Part shown: piece after piece, positions 15,813 through 23,471 of the stretch
Layout: every line of letters starts with the position of its first letter
How positions within the stretch are numbered: the stretch's first letter is position 1
DNA from: Flavobacterium cyclinae
GTDB taxonomy: Bacteria; Bacteroidota; Bacteroidia; Flavobacteriales; Flavobacteriaceae
DNA length: 64,000 bases
Assembly: GCF_021172145.1 (NCBI RefSeq)
Contig: NZ_CP089095.1
Coordinates: forward strand, 434,001-498,000
Direction: 5' to 3'
The notes under the pieces: model-generated
Database searches by the model: none
Told to the model about the DNA's origin: nothing
What the model saw: the letters and a program-made list of their open reading frames with translations, nothing else
Position numbers and translations under genes: made by a program

Positions 15813-18059
15813 ATGGAGCAGATTTATATCATAATGTTAATTGTTTTAGGTGTTTTAGCCATAATCGATTTAGTGGTTGGGGTTAGTAATGATGCCGTAA
15901 ATTTTTTAAATTCTGCAATTGGTTCTAAAGCAATTTCTTTTAAAACAACAATGATTGTTGCTAGTTTAGGAGTTTTAGTTGGGGCTTTGTTTTCTAGCGG
16001 AATGATGGAAATTGCTCGAAGTGGTATTTTTGTTCCTAGCATGTTTAGTTTTAATGATGTAATGATCATTTTCCTAGCGGTAATGATATCTGATATTCTA
16101 TTGTTAGATGTTTTTAATTCGATGGGATTGCCTACTTCAACAACGGTTTCTATTATTTTTGAATTACTAGGTGCAGCAGTTTGTTTAGCTATTTATAAAA
16201 TTTACACTACAGAAGAAACTTTAGATCATTTAGGAGCTTATATCAATACGAAAAAAGCATCTGAAATTGTATACAGTATTTTATTGTCGGTAGTGCTGTC
16301 ATTTAGTATTGGTAGTTTTGTACAATATATTTCAAGATTAATCTTCACTTTTCATTACGAAAAAAAATTAAAATATTTTGGTTCTATTTTTGGTGGATTA
16401 GCCATCACTGCCATCACATTTTTTATTTTAATTAAAGGTTTAAAAGGAGTTTCTTTTATATCAAAAGAGCAATATTCTTGGATAAAAGATAACCAATTAT
16501 TGATTTTAGGTTTCAATTTTGTGTTTTTTACTATTTTATCCCAAGTATTAACTAGCTTGTTCAAAGTTAATATTTTAAGAGTAATTATTATTATTGGAAC
16601 TTTTGCACTTGCATTAGCTTTTGCTGGTAATGATTTGGTTAATTTTATTGGTGTGCCTATTGCTGCTTTTAATTCGTATGAAATTTTTGATGCTGCAGGA
16701 GTTTCAGGAGATACTTTTATGATGGGTGATTTAGCTAATGATAATATTGTAGCGCCCTTTTACTTTCTTTTATTTGCTGGAGTGGTAATGGTAATCACTT
16801 TATGGACATCAAAAAAAGCAAGAAGTGTTATTGAAACTGGGGTAAACCTTTCTAGACAAGGTGATGGTGTAGAGAAGTTTTCTCCAAATTCAGCTTCAAG
16901 ATTTATTGTTAGAACTGGAGTATACATTGGTGAAGGAATTAATTATTTTTTACCAAAAAGTATTCAAATTCATATTGATAAACGTTTTGAAAAAGTAGAA
17001 AAAAAATATAAAAATGCCGATGAGGAGCCTGCTTTTGATATGGTAAGAGCTTCTGTTAATTTAATGGTAGCAAGTATTTTAATTTCTATAGGAACTTCTT
17101 TAAAATTGCCATTGTCTACTACTTATGTAACTTTTATGGTGGCAATGGGATCGTCATTTGCAGATAGAGCCTGGGATAGAGAAAGTGCTGTTTACAGAAT
17201 TGCAGGAGTGTTTAATGTTATTGGAGGTTGGTTTTTTACTGCAATTGTTGCTTTTATAATGTCTTTTGTAATTGCTTACATTTTAAAAATTGGAGAAGTA
17301 TTTGCTTTTGTAGGATTGGTTCTTATGTTAGCTATTTTACTATACAGAAGTGCTAGAAAACACAAATTAAAAGTACAGGAACAAGAAGAAATTAAAAGTC
17401 TTAGAAAAGAAGATGTGGGTACTATTAAAGAAATGATAGTAGAAAGTTCTTCTCAAATTTCAAAAGTATTAAGAAAAACAAGTTCACTATATTCTAATGT
17501 TATTGATAATCTAGGACTTCAAGATTTAAATAATCTTAAAGAAAATAAAAAGGCATTAAAAAAGTTAGAAAAAGAAATTGACGAGCTTAGAAGCAATGTG
17601 TTTTATTTTATTAAAAATCTAGATGATAATTCAGTAGAAGCGAGTAAATTTTATATTTTAATTTTAGGTTATTTACAGGATATGGTTCAATCTATTGAAT
17701 TTATTACTTCTAATAGTTATTCACATGTAAATAACAATCATAAAAAATTAAAGTTCAATCAAATTCGAGATCTTAAAACTGTAGATACTCAATTACAAGA
17801 ATTATTTATTCGTTTAGAAGAGAGTTTTAAAACAGAAGATTTTTCTAAATTGGATGATATTTTAAAGGAGAAAAATGCATTTTTAGAAACGGTTTCTGAA
17901 TTAATATCAAAACAAATAAACCGAATTAGAACTACAGAAACGAGTCCGAAAAATAGTAAATTGTATTTTGCTTTACTGCTAGAAACAAACGATTTAATTA
18001 AATCAATTATGAATTTATTAGAATTGTTTAAAGAATTTAATCAGCAAAATAAAAAGTAA
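15813..18059 (+). CDS. PiT-family inorganic phosphate transporter with C-terminal helical domain
   Basis: 748 residues, longer than the 400-530 of typical PiT proteins. The duplicated PiT signature is clear: VGVSNDAVNFLNSAIGS near residue 23 and FAGNDLVNFIGVPIA near 270, both with the Asn-Asp pair that binds phosphate and cation, and SMGLPTSTTVS / LKLPLSTTYVT repeats. About twelve membrane helices end near residue 515. The last 230 residues form a coiled-coil-rich cytoplasmic domain resembling PhoU/DUF47 regulators, so a fused regulator is likely. The 228 bases upstream are very AT-rich, with only a weak GAATTTTG -7 candidate. Confidence 0.88.
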   Translation: MEQIYIIMLIVLGVLAIIDLVVGVSNDAVNFLNSAIGSKAISFKTTMIVASLGVLVGALFSSGMMEIARSGIFVPSMFSFNDVMIIFLAVMISDILLLDVFNSMGLPTSTTVSIIFELLGAAVCLAIYKIYTTEETLDHLGAYINTKKASEIVYSILLSVVLSFSIGSFVQYISRLIFTFHYEKKLKYFGSIFGGLAITAITFFILIKGLKGVSFISKEQYSWIKDNQLLILGFNFVFFTILSQVLTSLFKVNILRVIIIIGTFALALAFAGNDLVNFIGVPIAAFNSYEIFDAAGVSGDTFMMGDLANDNIVAPFYFLLFAGVVMVITLWTSKKARSVIETGVNLSRQGDGVEKFSPNSASRFIVRTGVYIGEGINYFLPKSIQIHIDKRFEKVEKKYKNADEEPAFDMVRASVNLMVASILISIGTSLKLPLSTTYVTFMVAMGSSFADRAWDRESAVYRIAGVFNVIGGWFFTAIVAFIMSFVIAYILKIGEVFAFVGLVLMLAILLYRSARKHKLKVQEQEEIKSLRKEDVGTIKEMIVESSSQISKVLRKTSSLYSNVIDNLGLQDLNNLKENKKALKKLEKEIDELRSNVFYFIKNLDDNSVEASKFYILILGYLQDMVQSIEFITSNSYSHVNNNHKKLKFNQIRDLKTVDTQLQELFIRLEESFKTEDFSKLDDILKEKNAFLETVSELISKQINRIRTTETSPKNSKLYFALLLETNDLIKSIMNLLELFKEFNQQNKK

Positions 18060-18073
18060 TATAGATATATTGA

Positions 18074-18109
18074 AAATGCCCCAAAAAGATTAATCTTTTT
18101 GGGGCATTT
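18074..18109. terminator. Long hairpin terminator between convergent genes
   Basis: A 17-bp stem, AAATGCCCCAAAAAGAT with its complement, sits between the phosphate transporter (plus) and the Nfu gene (minus). T-rich arms on either side make it usable in both directions. Confidence 0.75.
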
Positions 18110-18130
18110 ATATTGTGGTTAGTTTGTCAA

Positions 18131-19030
18131 TTATCCGTTGATTGCTTCAACTTTGATTGCTTCATCTTTTAGCATGTCTTTTAACATGTTTTCAATTCCG
18201 TTTTTTAAAGTAAATGTTGAAGACGGGCATCCGCTACAAGCTCCTTGTAAAACAACTTTTACTCTTTTTTCGGTAGGATCAAAAGATTCAAACATAATAT
18301 TACCTCCATCGCTTTGAACAGCTGGTTTTACATATTCTTCAATTATATTAATAATTTGTTGCGAAGTAACATCAAGAGCATCAAAGTAGGCTTCTTGTTG
18401 TTTTTGATGAATTTCTGTCGTTACAATAGCAGTTTCGTCAATTACCAGATTTCCGTTTTCTATGTATTCTTTGATAAATGTTCTAAGTTCTAATGTGATT
18501 TCATCCCATTCTGTAACAGCGAATTTAGTAACTGAAATATAATTTTCATCAATAAATACTTCTTTAACAAATGGGAATTTAAACAATTCTTTTGCTAGTG
18601 GAGATGCATTTGTTTCATCAATATTTTTGCACTCTAAAGCGGTTTTTGTTAAAAGTTTATTGCAAACAAATTTCAATACTGAAGGGTTTGGTGTTGTTTC
18701 AGCATAAACCGTAATGGGTTGTTTTTTCGTTTTGTTTTCTTCAACCTGAATGATTGTTCCTCCGTTGTTAATAAAATCATTTATTTGATTGGCTACATCA
18801 TCTTGAACGTCTTCCCATTCAACAATCGAAAATTTTTCAATAGCAATAAAATTTCCAGAGATATAAACCGTTTTAACAAATGGCAAATAGAATAATTGTT
18901 TAGCCAAAGGAGAATTTTGTGTTTCATCAATGTTTTTGAATTCAAAATTTTGTGTTCTCACAATAATTTCGTCCAATTCAAACTTTACTATGGCAGGATT
19001 TTGTGTTATTTTGGTTGCGATAACTTGCAT
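18131..19030 (-). CDS. NifU-like Fe-S carrier with duplicated Nfu N-domain
   Basis: 299 residues. Two consecutive copies of the Nfu N-terminal domain are visible, about 1-95 and 105-200, both carrying KNIDET..SPLAK.LF..PFVK and a later EW. The C-terminal NifU domain (about 215-299) holds the cluster-binding pair in GACSGCPSST. By family it carries a 4Fe-4S cluster from the assembly scaffold to target apoproteins. Most homologues have one N-domain, so the doubling is the unusual point. It is a single gene with its own promoters. Confidence 0.9.
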   Translation of the reverse strand: MQVIATKITQNPAIVKFELDEIIVRTQNFEFKNIDETQNSPLAKQLFYLPFVKTVYISGNFIAIEKFSIVEWEDVQDDVANQINDFINNGGTIIQVEENKTKKQPITVYAETTPNPSVLKFVCNKLLTKTALECKNIDETNASPLAKELFKFPFVKEVFIDENYISVTKFAVTEWDEITLELRTFIKEYIENGNLVIDETAIVTTEIHQKQQEAYFDALDVTSQQIINIIEEYVKPAVQSDGGNIMFESFDPTEKRVKVVLQGACSGCPSSTFTLKNGIENMLKDMLKDEAIKVEAING

Positions 19031-19047
19031 AAGACTTTTATTTTTTG

Positions 19048-19063
19048 CAAAGATACAAAGTTA
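19048..19063 (-). promoter_or_regulatory. Two abutting -7 boxes upstream of nfu
   Basis: On the minus strand TAACTTTG (19056-19063) is followed at once by TATCTTTG (19048-19055). Both match TAnnTTTG and lie within about 35 bases of the start at 19030. Confidence 0.55.
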
Positions 19064-19229
19064 GAAAGACATCTGGTTTCTTTTATTTAGACTCTTTTAG
19101 TTTTAACTTTTTATTAGTTTTTGATTAATATTTCATAATTAGAAGCTTAATTATATCAATTGCTTAAAAAAAAAGTAATTTTAACTTAAGAATATTTTAT
19201 TTGAAATGTAAAAGAAACTTAAAAATTTA

Positions 19230-19237
19230 TATCTTTG
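19230..19237 (+). promoter_or_regulatory. -7 promoter box upstream of PorP/SprF gene
   Basis: TATCTTTG followed by G fits the Bacteroidetes consensus. It is about 115 bases before the chosen start, so the transcript would have a long 5' leader. Confidence 0.5.
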
Positions 19238-19351
19238 GCAAGTTCGTAGTAAAAAATAATTTTTTTATTGTTTTTTATGAATCTGTTTTTACTTTCAAAA
19301 TCCTTGAAGTACAAATAGAACGAAAGCATGTTTTCATTAAACTTAACTACA

Positions 19352-20353
19352 ATGAATTTTAAAAAGAGTTATTTTATTTTAGCATTTTTACTAGCACAAT
19401 TTTCTTTTGCCCAAGAAGGTATTGCTGTATATTCAGATTATTTGTCTGATAATTATTATTTAATTCATCCTTCAATGGCTGGTGCGGCTAATTGTGGTAA
19501 AATTAGATTAACGGGTCGTCAACAATGGTTTGGGCAAGAAGATGCTCCAGCACTTCAAACGGTAAGTTTTAATACGGCTTTAGATCAAGATGGAATTTCT
19601 GGTTTTGGTATGATTTTGTTTAATGATAAAAATGGATATCACTCACAAAGAGGAGCAAAACTTACTTATGCGCATCATTTAAGATTTTCTAGAGGTACAT
19701 TAGATTTAAATCAATTATCTTTTGGTTTAAGTACTGCTTTTGTTCAAAGTTCAATTGATGGTAGAGATTATAGAGGTTTTGACCCAGTAATAGTTCAAGG
19801 TGTTGTTCAAAAAGATGCTTATTTTAATATTGATTTAGGTGTTTCTTATCACTATATGGATTTCTTTACGCACTTTACAATTAAGAACTTCATGGCAAGC
19901 AGAAGAGAATTATATACCAGAGATATAGAATCTGACAATTTAAGTAAATATTTATGGAGTGCAGGTGCTGTTTTTGGTAATGAAGATAATTTATTGTTCG
20001 AGCCATCATTTATGTTTCAATATGTATCAGAAACTAAAGAAAAATCAATTGACTTAAACTTAAAAGTTTACAAACAATTAGATTTCGGAAAATTATGGGG
20101 TGGATTATCTTATAGAAGAAGTTTTGATGGAGCTCAATATAGCGACACAAGTGGTGGATTACAAGATCAAAAATTACAATGGATTACTCCAATTGTAGGA
20201 TTAAATTATGATAAATTTATGTTCTCCTATACGTATTCTCATATTATGGGTGATGTTAAATTTGATAATGGAGGTTTCCACCAAATTACGTTAGGTATTA
20301 ACGTATTTTGTAAGGATAAAGCTTGGGATTGTAATTGTCCTGCTGTTAATTAA
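19352..20353 (+). CDS. PorP/SprF family type IX secretion membrane protein
   Basis: 333 residues from ATG 19352, which begins a clean signal peptide (MNFKKSYFILAFLLAQFSFA); an in-frame ATG at 19328 adds eight residues before it. The mature start with YLSDNYYLIHPSMAGA and RLTGRQQWFG is the PorP/SprF hallmark, followed by barrel strands. SprF/PorP proteins act in the outer membrane with the type IX secretion and gliding machinery, often paired with the export of one large adhesin. No such partner adhesin lies beside it, so its cargo is unknown. A strong terminator follows. Confidence 0.9.
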   Translation: MNFKKSYFILAFLLAQFSFAQEGIAVYSDYLSDNYYLIHPSMAGAANCGKIRLTGRQQWFGQEDAPALQTVSFNTALDQDGISGFGMILFNDKNGYHSQRGAKLTYAHHLRFSRGTLDLNQLSFGLSTAFVQSSIDGRDYRGFDPVIVQGVVQKDAYFNIDLGVSYHYMDFFTHFTIKNFMASRRELYTRDIESDNLSKYLWSAGAVFGNEDNLLFEPSFMFQYVSETKEKSIDLNLKVYKQLDFGKLWGGLSYRRSFDGAQYSDTSGGLQDQKLQWITPIVGLNYDKFMFSYTYSHIMGDVKFDNGGFHQITLGINVFCKDKAWDCNCPAVN

Positions 20354-20375
20354 AAACTATTTTCAATTATATTTG

Positions 20376-20403
20376 TGTCCCGATTTATCGGGACATTTTT
20401 TTT
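20376..20403 (+). terminator. Terminator after PorP/SprF gene
   Basis: TGTCCCGAT / ATCGGGACA stem with a two-base loop and eight T residues. Confidence 0.85.
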
Positions 20404-20415
20404 AATACGATTTAT

Positions 20416-20931
20416 ATGTTAATTAAAGAAGTAAATGGGAAATTTCCACAAATCCCAGAAGATTGTTATGTGGCTGAAAATGCAACAATTGTAGGTGATG
20501 TTACTTTTGGAGCTAATTGTAGTGTGTGGTTTAATGCCGTGGTAAGGGGTGATGTTAATTTTATTACCATTGGCGATAAAGTAAATATACAAGATGGCGC
20601 TGTTATTCATTGTACCTATCAAAAGCATCCAACAATAATTGGGAATAACGTTTCTATAGGTCATAATGCGATTGTGCATGGATGTACCATCAAAGACAAT
20701 GTATTAATAGGTATGGGCGCTATTGTTATGGATAATTGTGTTATAGAAAGTAATTCTATAGTAGCGGCTGGCTCCGTAATTACTCAGAACACTATAGTTG
20801 AATCTGGTTGTATTTATGCTGGTGTACCTGCAAAAAAAGTAAAAGATATTGACCAAAGTGATTTTGCTGGTGAAATTCAGCGTATATCAAATAATTACGT
20901 AATGTACTCGGGTTGGTTTAAAGAAGATTAA
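20416..20931 (+). CDS. Gamma-class carbonic anhydrase-like hexapeptide protein
   Basis: 171 residues, all left-handed beta-helix. Hexapeptide-type repeats begin at ENATIVGDVTFGANCSVWFNAVVRGD. Zinc-ligand histidines typical of the YrdA/CaiE gamma-CA group are present in GAVIHC and SIGHNAIVHGC. It may interconvert CO2 and bicarbonate, but several family members have no shown activity. It starts 13 bases after the terminator, and its stop is one base from the convergent murI stop. Confidence 0.87.
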   Translation: MLIKEVNGKFPQIPEDCYVAENATIVGDVTFGANCSVWFNAVVRGDVNFITIGDKVNIQDGAVIHCTYQKHPTIIGNNVSIGHNAIVHGCTIKDNVLIGMGAIVMDNCVIESNSIVAAGSVITQNTIVESGCIYAGVPAKKVKDIDQSDFAGEIQRISNNYVMYSGWFKED

Positions 20932-20932
20932 T

Positions 20933-21712
20933 TTAAAAATTTTTAAAAATCACCTTTTCTTGATGGTTTAATATAGTTTCTATGACTTCAGGCTCGCTAT
21001 TTGTATAAAAAATTTGCGAGCTTTTTTCATTAGCATTATTAAGCAAATTATTTTGTTTTAAAATATTTAGCGTTTGTTTTGCTACGGCTTCACCAGAATC
21101 AATTATTTGAACGTGTTCTGGAATTATTTTTTTAATTTGCGGAATTAAATAAGGATAATGGCTACAACCTAATACTAAAAAATCAATATTTTTTTCAATC
21201 ATAGGGGTTAGGTAACTTTTTAAAAGTTCTTCCATTTCTGGGGAATTAATGTCGCCATTTTCGATTAGTTGAACTAAGCCATGTCCTATTTGTTCAATAA
21301 TTTTCACATCGGGATGATTTGCTACACTTTTATGGAATAATTCGCTGTTTAGCGTTCCTTTTGTAGCTAATATGCCAATGGTTTGAGTTTTTGATTGCAA
21401 GGCCGCAGGTTTTATTGCAGGTTCAATTCCAATGAAAGGAACTTTATACTTTGCTCGCAATTCTTGTATGGCATTAGTTGTAGCAGTATTACAAGCTACA
21501 ATTATAATTTTACAGTTTAATTCTAATAGTAGTTCAGTGTTTTTACAACTTAAAGCAATAATCTCTTCTTTTGTTTTTAATCCGTAAGGAGCATTAATGC
21601 TATCCGCAAGATAGATCGTATTTTCATTTGGCAATAACGAATGAACCTCTTTCCAAATAGAAGTTCCACCAATTCCCGAATCAAATAATCCTATTGCGTT
21701 ATTTTGTATCAT
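20933..21712 (-). CDS. murI: Glutamate racemase
   Basis: 259 residues. It converts L- to D-glutamate for the peptidoglycan stem peptide. The start IGLFDSGIGGTS and both catalytic cysteine motifs, VACNTATTNA (about 74) and LGCSHYPYL (about 185), are intact. It lies at the end of the minus-strand envelope cluster but is separated from the second OmpH gene by a hairpin terminator. A TATTTTTG box at 21718-21725 (minus strand) lies five bases before the ATG and could give a nearly leaderless transcript. Confidence 0.95.
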   Translation of the reverse strand: MIQNNAIGLFDSGIGGTSIWKEVHSLLPNENTIYLADSINAPYGLKTKEEIIALSCKNTELLLELNCKIIIVACNTATTNAIQELRAKYKVPFIGIEPAIKPAALQSKTQTIGILATKGTLNSELFHKSVANHPDVKIIEQIGHGLVQLIENGDINSPEMEELLKSYLTPMIEKNIDFLVLGCSHYPYLIPQIKKIIPEHVQIIDSGEAVAKQTLNILKQNNLLNNANEKSSQIFYTNSEPEVIETILNHQEKVIFKNF

Positions 21713-21728
21713 GTAAACAAAAATAAAA

Positions 21729-21765
21729 AAAACTACTTAATCTCATATGAGATTAAGTAGTTTTT
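21729..21765 (-). terminator. Terminator of the uppS-bamA-ompH operon
   Basis: An 18-bp perfect palindromic stem around CTCATATGAG is followed on the minus strand by a T-rich run (21721-21733 complement). It lies downstream of the second OmpH gene and before murI. Confidence 0.85.
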
Positions 21766-21788
21766 AATTTTTATAAAGTTTTGTTAGA

Positions 21789-22292
21789 TTAAAACCCTAA
21801 AGATTTTTTTACATCTGCTAAAATATCAACACCATCAGCCACTAATAATCCGCTTCCAGTTGTAGCATCTAACACATAGTTGAAGCCTTTTTCTTTAGCT
21901 ACTTTTTTAATTGCGTTTTGTGCTTTTTCCATGATAGGTTTATATAAGTCCATTTCTTTTTGACCTAATTCTTTTTGAGCTGTTTGTTGGAATTGTTGAA
22001 TACGAGCTCCCATATCTTGCATTTCTTTAGAACGAGTTTCGTTTAAAGCATCACCAGCTGTTGGAGCTTCTTGCTCATACTTTTGTAATTTAGTTTGATA
22101 TTCAGCTACCATGTTTTTGTAATCTTTATCATAGGTCTCTTGAATTTTTTTCATTTGCTCTTGAGCCGTTTTCATTTCAGGCATAGCAGTCATTAATGCT
22201 TGTAAGTCTATATGAGCTACTTTTGTTTGAGCTGAAACTTGAGTTCCAATGAAAAGTACGATTGCAATTGCTAATTTTTTTAAATGTTTCAT
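21789..22292 (-). CDS. OmpH/Skp family periplasmic chaperone (short)
   Basis: 167 residues. A signal peptide ending TQVSAQ precedes a helical coiled-coil prefoldin-like region (about 45-120) and a conserved C-terminal part with FNYVLDATTGSGLLVADG. Skp holds unfolded outer-membrane proteins in the periplasm for BAM. It is the last gene of the bamA operon, 24 bases after the longer OmpH paralogue. All usual features are present. Confidence 0.9.
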   Translation of the reverse strand: MKHLKKLAIAIVLFIGTQVSAQTKVAHIDLQALMTAMPEMKTAQEQMKKIQETYDKDYKNMVAEYQTKLQKYEQEAPTAGDALNETRSKEMQDMGARIQQFQQTAQKELGQKEMDLYKPIMEKAQNAIKKVAKEKGFNYVLDATTGSGLLVADGVDILADVKKSLGF

Positions 22293-22316
22293 TTTTAATT
22301 TTAAAATTTAAGTTAT

Positions 22317-23357
22317 TTAATTTTTATTCTCTGTTTCTGTTTCTGTTTTTTGTTCTTTAGCTTTTTTAGCAGCTTCTTTAGCTTCTGCAGCTTTTTTCTT
22401 TTTTTCTTCTAATGCTTTTTTTCTTTCTTCTAATTTTTTATTTCTTTCATCAATAGCTTTTTGTCTAATTTCAGCAGGAGTTAATTTTTTTTCTCCTTCT
22501 ACATTTTCTTCTTTGGCTTTTGATTCATCAGTAACATTATCTTTATTTTCCTCTTTTACTTCTGATTTGTTTTCAGTTTCTTTAGAGTCTTTTTCAATTA
22601 CTGTGCCATTTTTTTTAGCATCTCTTTCTTCAAGTAATTTTTTTCTTTTTTCAGCAGCTTCTGCTTTCTTTTGTTCGTTAGCTAATTTGCGTTCTTCAAT
22701 TAATTTTTCTCTAGCTGCTTTTTTCTCATCTAAAATTCTTTGACGTTCTGTGTAAGCTGGATTTTCTTCAAGAGATTCTTCTAATGCATCTTTAGCTTCT
22801 TGTGCTTTTAATTGCTTTTTAGTCATTTCTTCTCTTTTTTGAGAAGCAGCTAATTTTTTAATTACAAAATCGCTAATATCATATTTTTGAGCTGCAAATA
22901 ACATAGTTAAATCTGAAGACTTATCAAAAATGAAATCATATTTTCTTTGTTCAGCAACATCTTGAACTATAGTAAAAATTTGGTCTTGTATAGGTTTAAT
23001 TAATACTGTTTTTTGAACTATTAAATCACCTTTTGGTCCAAAACGCTTTTCTTGATATTCAAGAAGTTCTTTTTCTAAATAGGCAATTTCTTCTTCTCGT
23101 TCTTCAATTAATTCTTTAGTTAATAAAACTCTTTCTGTTTTTAAAGCATCTTTAAGTTTGTCTATTTCCGTTCTTTTAACCTCAATTTCTTGCTTCCATT
23201 TTTGAGCTTTTTGTTCTAATTGATTGTTAGCTTCTGCATAATCTGGAACTTTTTCTAAGATATACTCCATGTCTATATATCCAATTTTAACTCCTCTAGC
23301 CGTTTGTGCTTGAGAAGTAAATGAAAATAGTGCAAGTAATATTAATATTTTTTTCAT
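22317..23357 (-). CDS. OmpH/Skp family protein with long charged C-terminal extension
   Basis: 346 residues from ATG 23357, which begins the signal peptide MKKILILLALFSFTSQAQ; the open frame reaches 23468 but the extra 37 residues precede the signal and are not expected. The Skp core covers about 20-190 (VKIGYIDMEYILEKVPDY at the start, YDFIFDKSSDLTMLFA near 165). Then follow about 150 residues almost entirely of Lys, Glu, Ala and Arg, a long helix or coiled coil. It lies between bamA and the short Skp, so an envelope role is likely. The extension is odd for a soluble Skp and might touch peptidoglycan or BAM. Confidence 0.85.
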   Translation of the reverse strand: MKKILILLALFSFTSQAQTARGVKIGYIDMEYILEKVPDYAEANNQLEQKAQKWKQEIEVKRTEIDKLKDALKTERVLLTKELIEEREEEIAYLEKELLEYQEKRFGPKGDLIVQKTVLIKPIQDQIFTIVQDVAEQRKYDFIFDKSSDLTMLFAAQKYDISDFVIKKLAASQKREEMTKKQLKAQEAKDALEESLEENPAYTERQRILDEKKAAREKLIEERKLANEQKKAEAAEKRKKLLEERDAKKNGTVIEKDSKETENKSEVKEENKDNVTDESKAKEENVEGEKKLTPAEIRQKAIDERNKKLEERKKALEEKKKKAAEAKEAAKKAKEQKTETETENKN

Positions 23358-23471
23358 CTTCAAATTTGTTTTTTGTTCCTGAATCTTATTACTGATTCTA
23401 CTTTGATGCTTGTTAAACGTATAAAATTGAAAAATATTTTTACGAATGTAACAAAAAAGTACTAACAAACC

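Larger units (their letters stand above)
19031..19351. other. Divergent intergenic region (321 bp) with promoters only
   Basis: This AT-rich gap lies between nfu (minus) and porP/sprF (plus). I see two adjacent minus-strand -7 boxes near nfu and one plus-strand TATCTTTG box at 19230-19237, which would leave a leader of roughly 110 bases before the PorP start. No convincing hairpin, small ORF or RNA gene is visible in the remainder. Confidence 0.6.

Noticed and set aside
22513..22743. Plus-strand Ser/Phe-rich ORF
   Set aside because: It is the mirror of the Lys/Glu-rich codons in the OmpH gene on minus.
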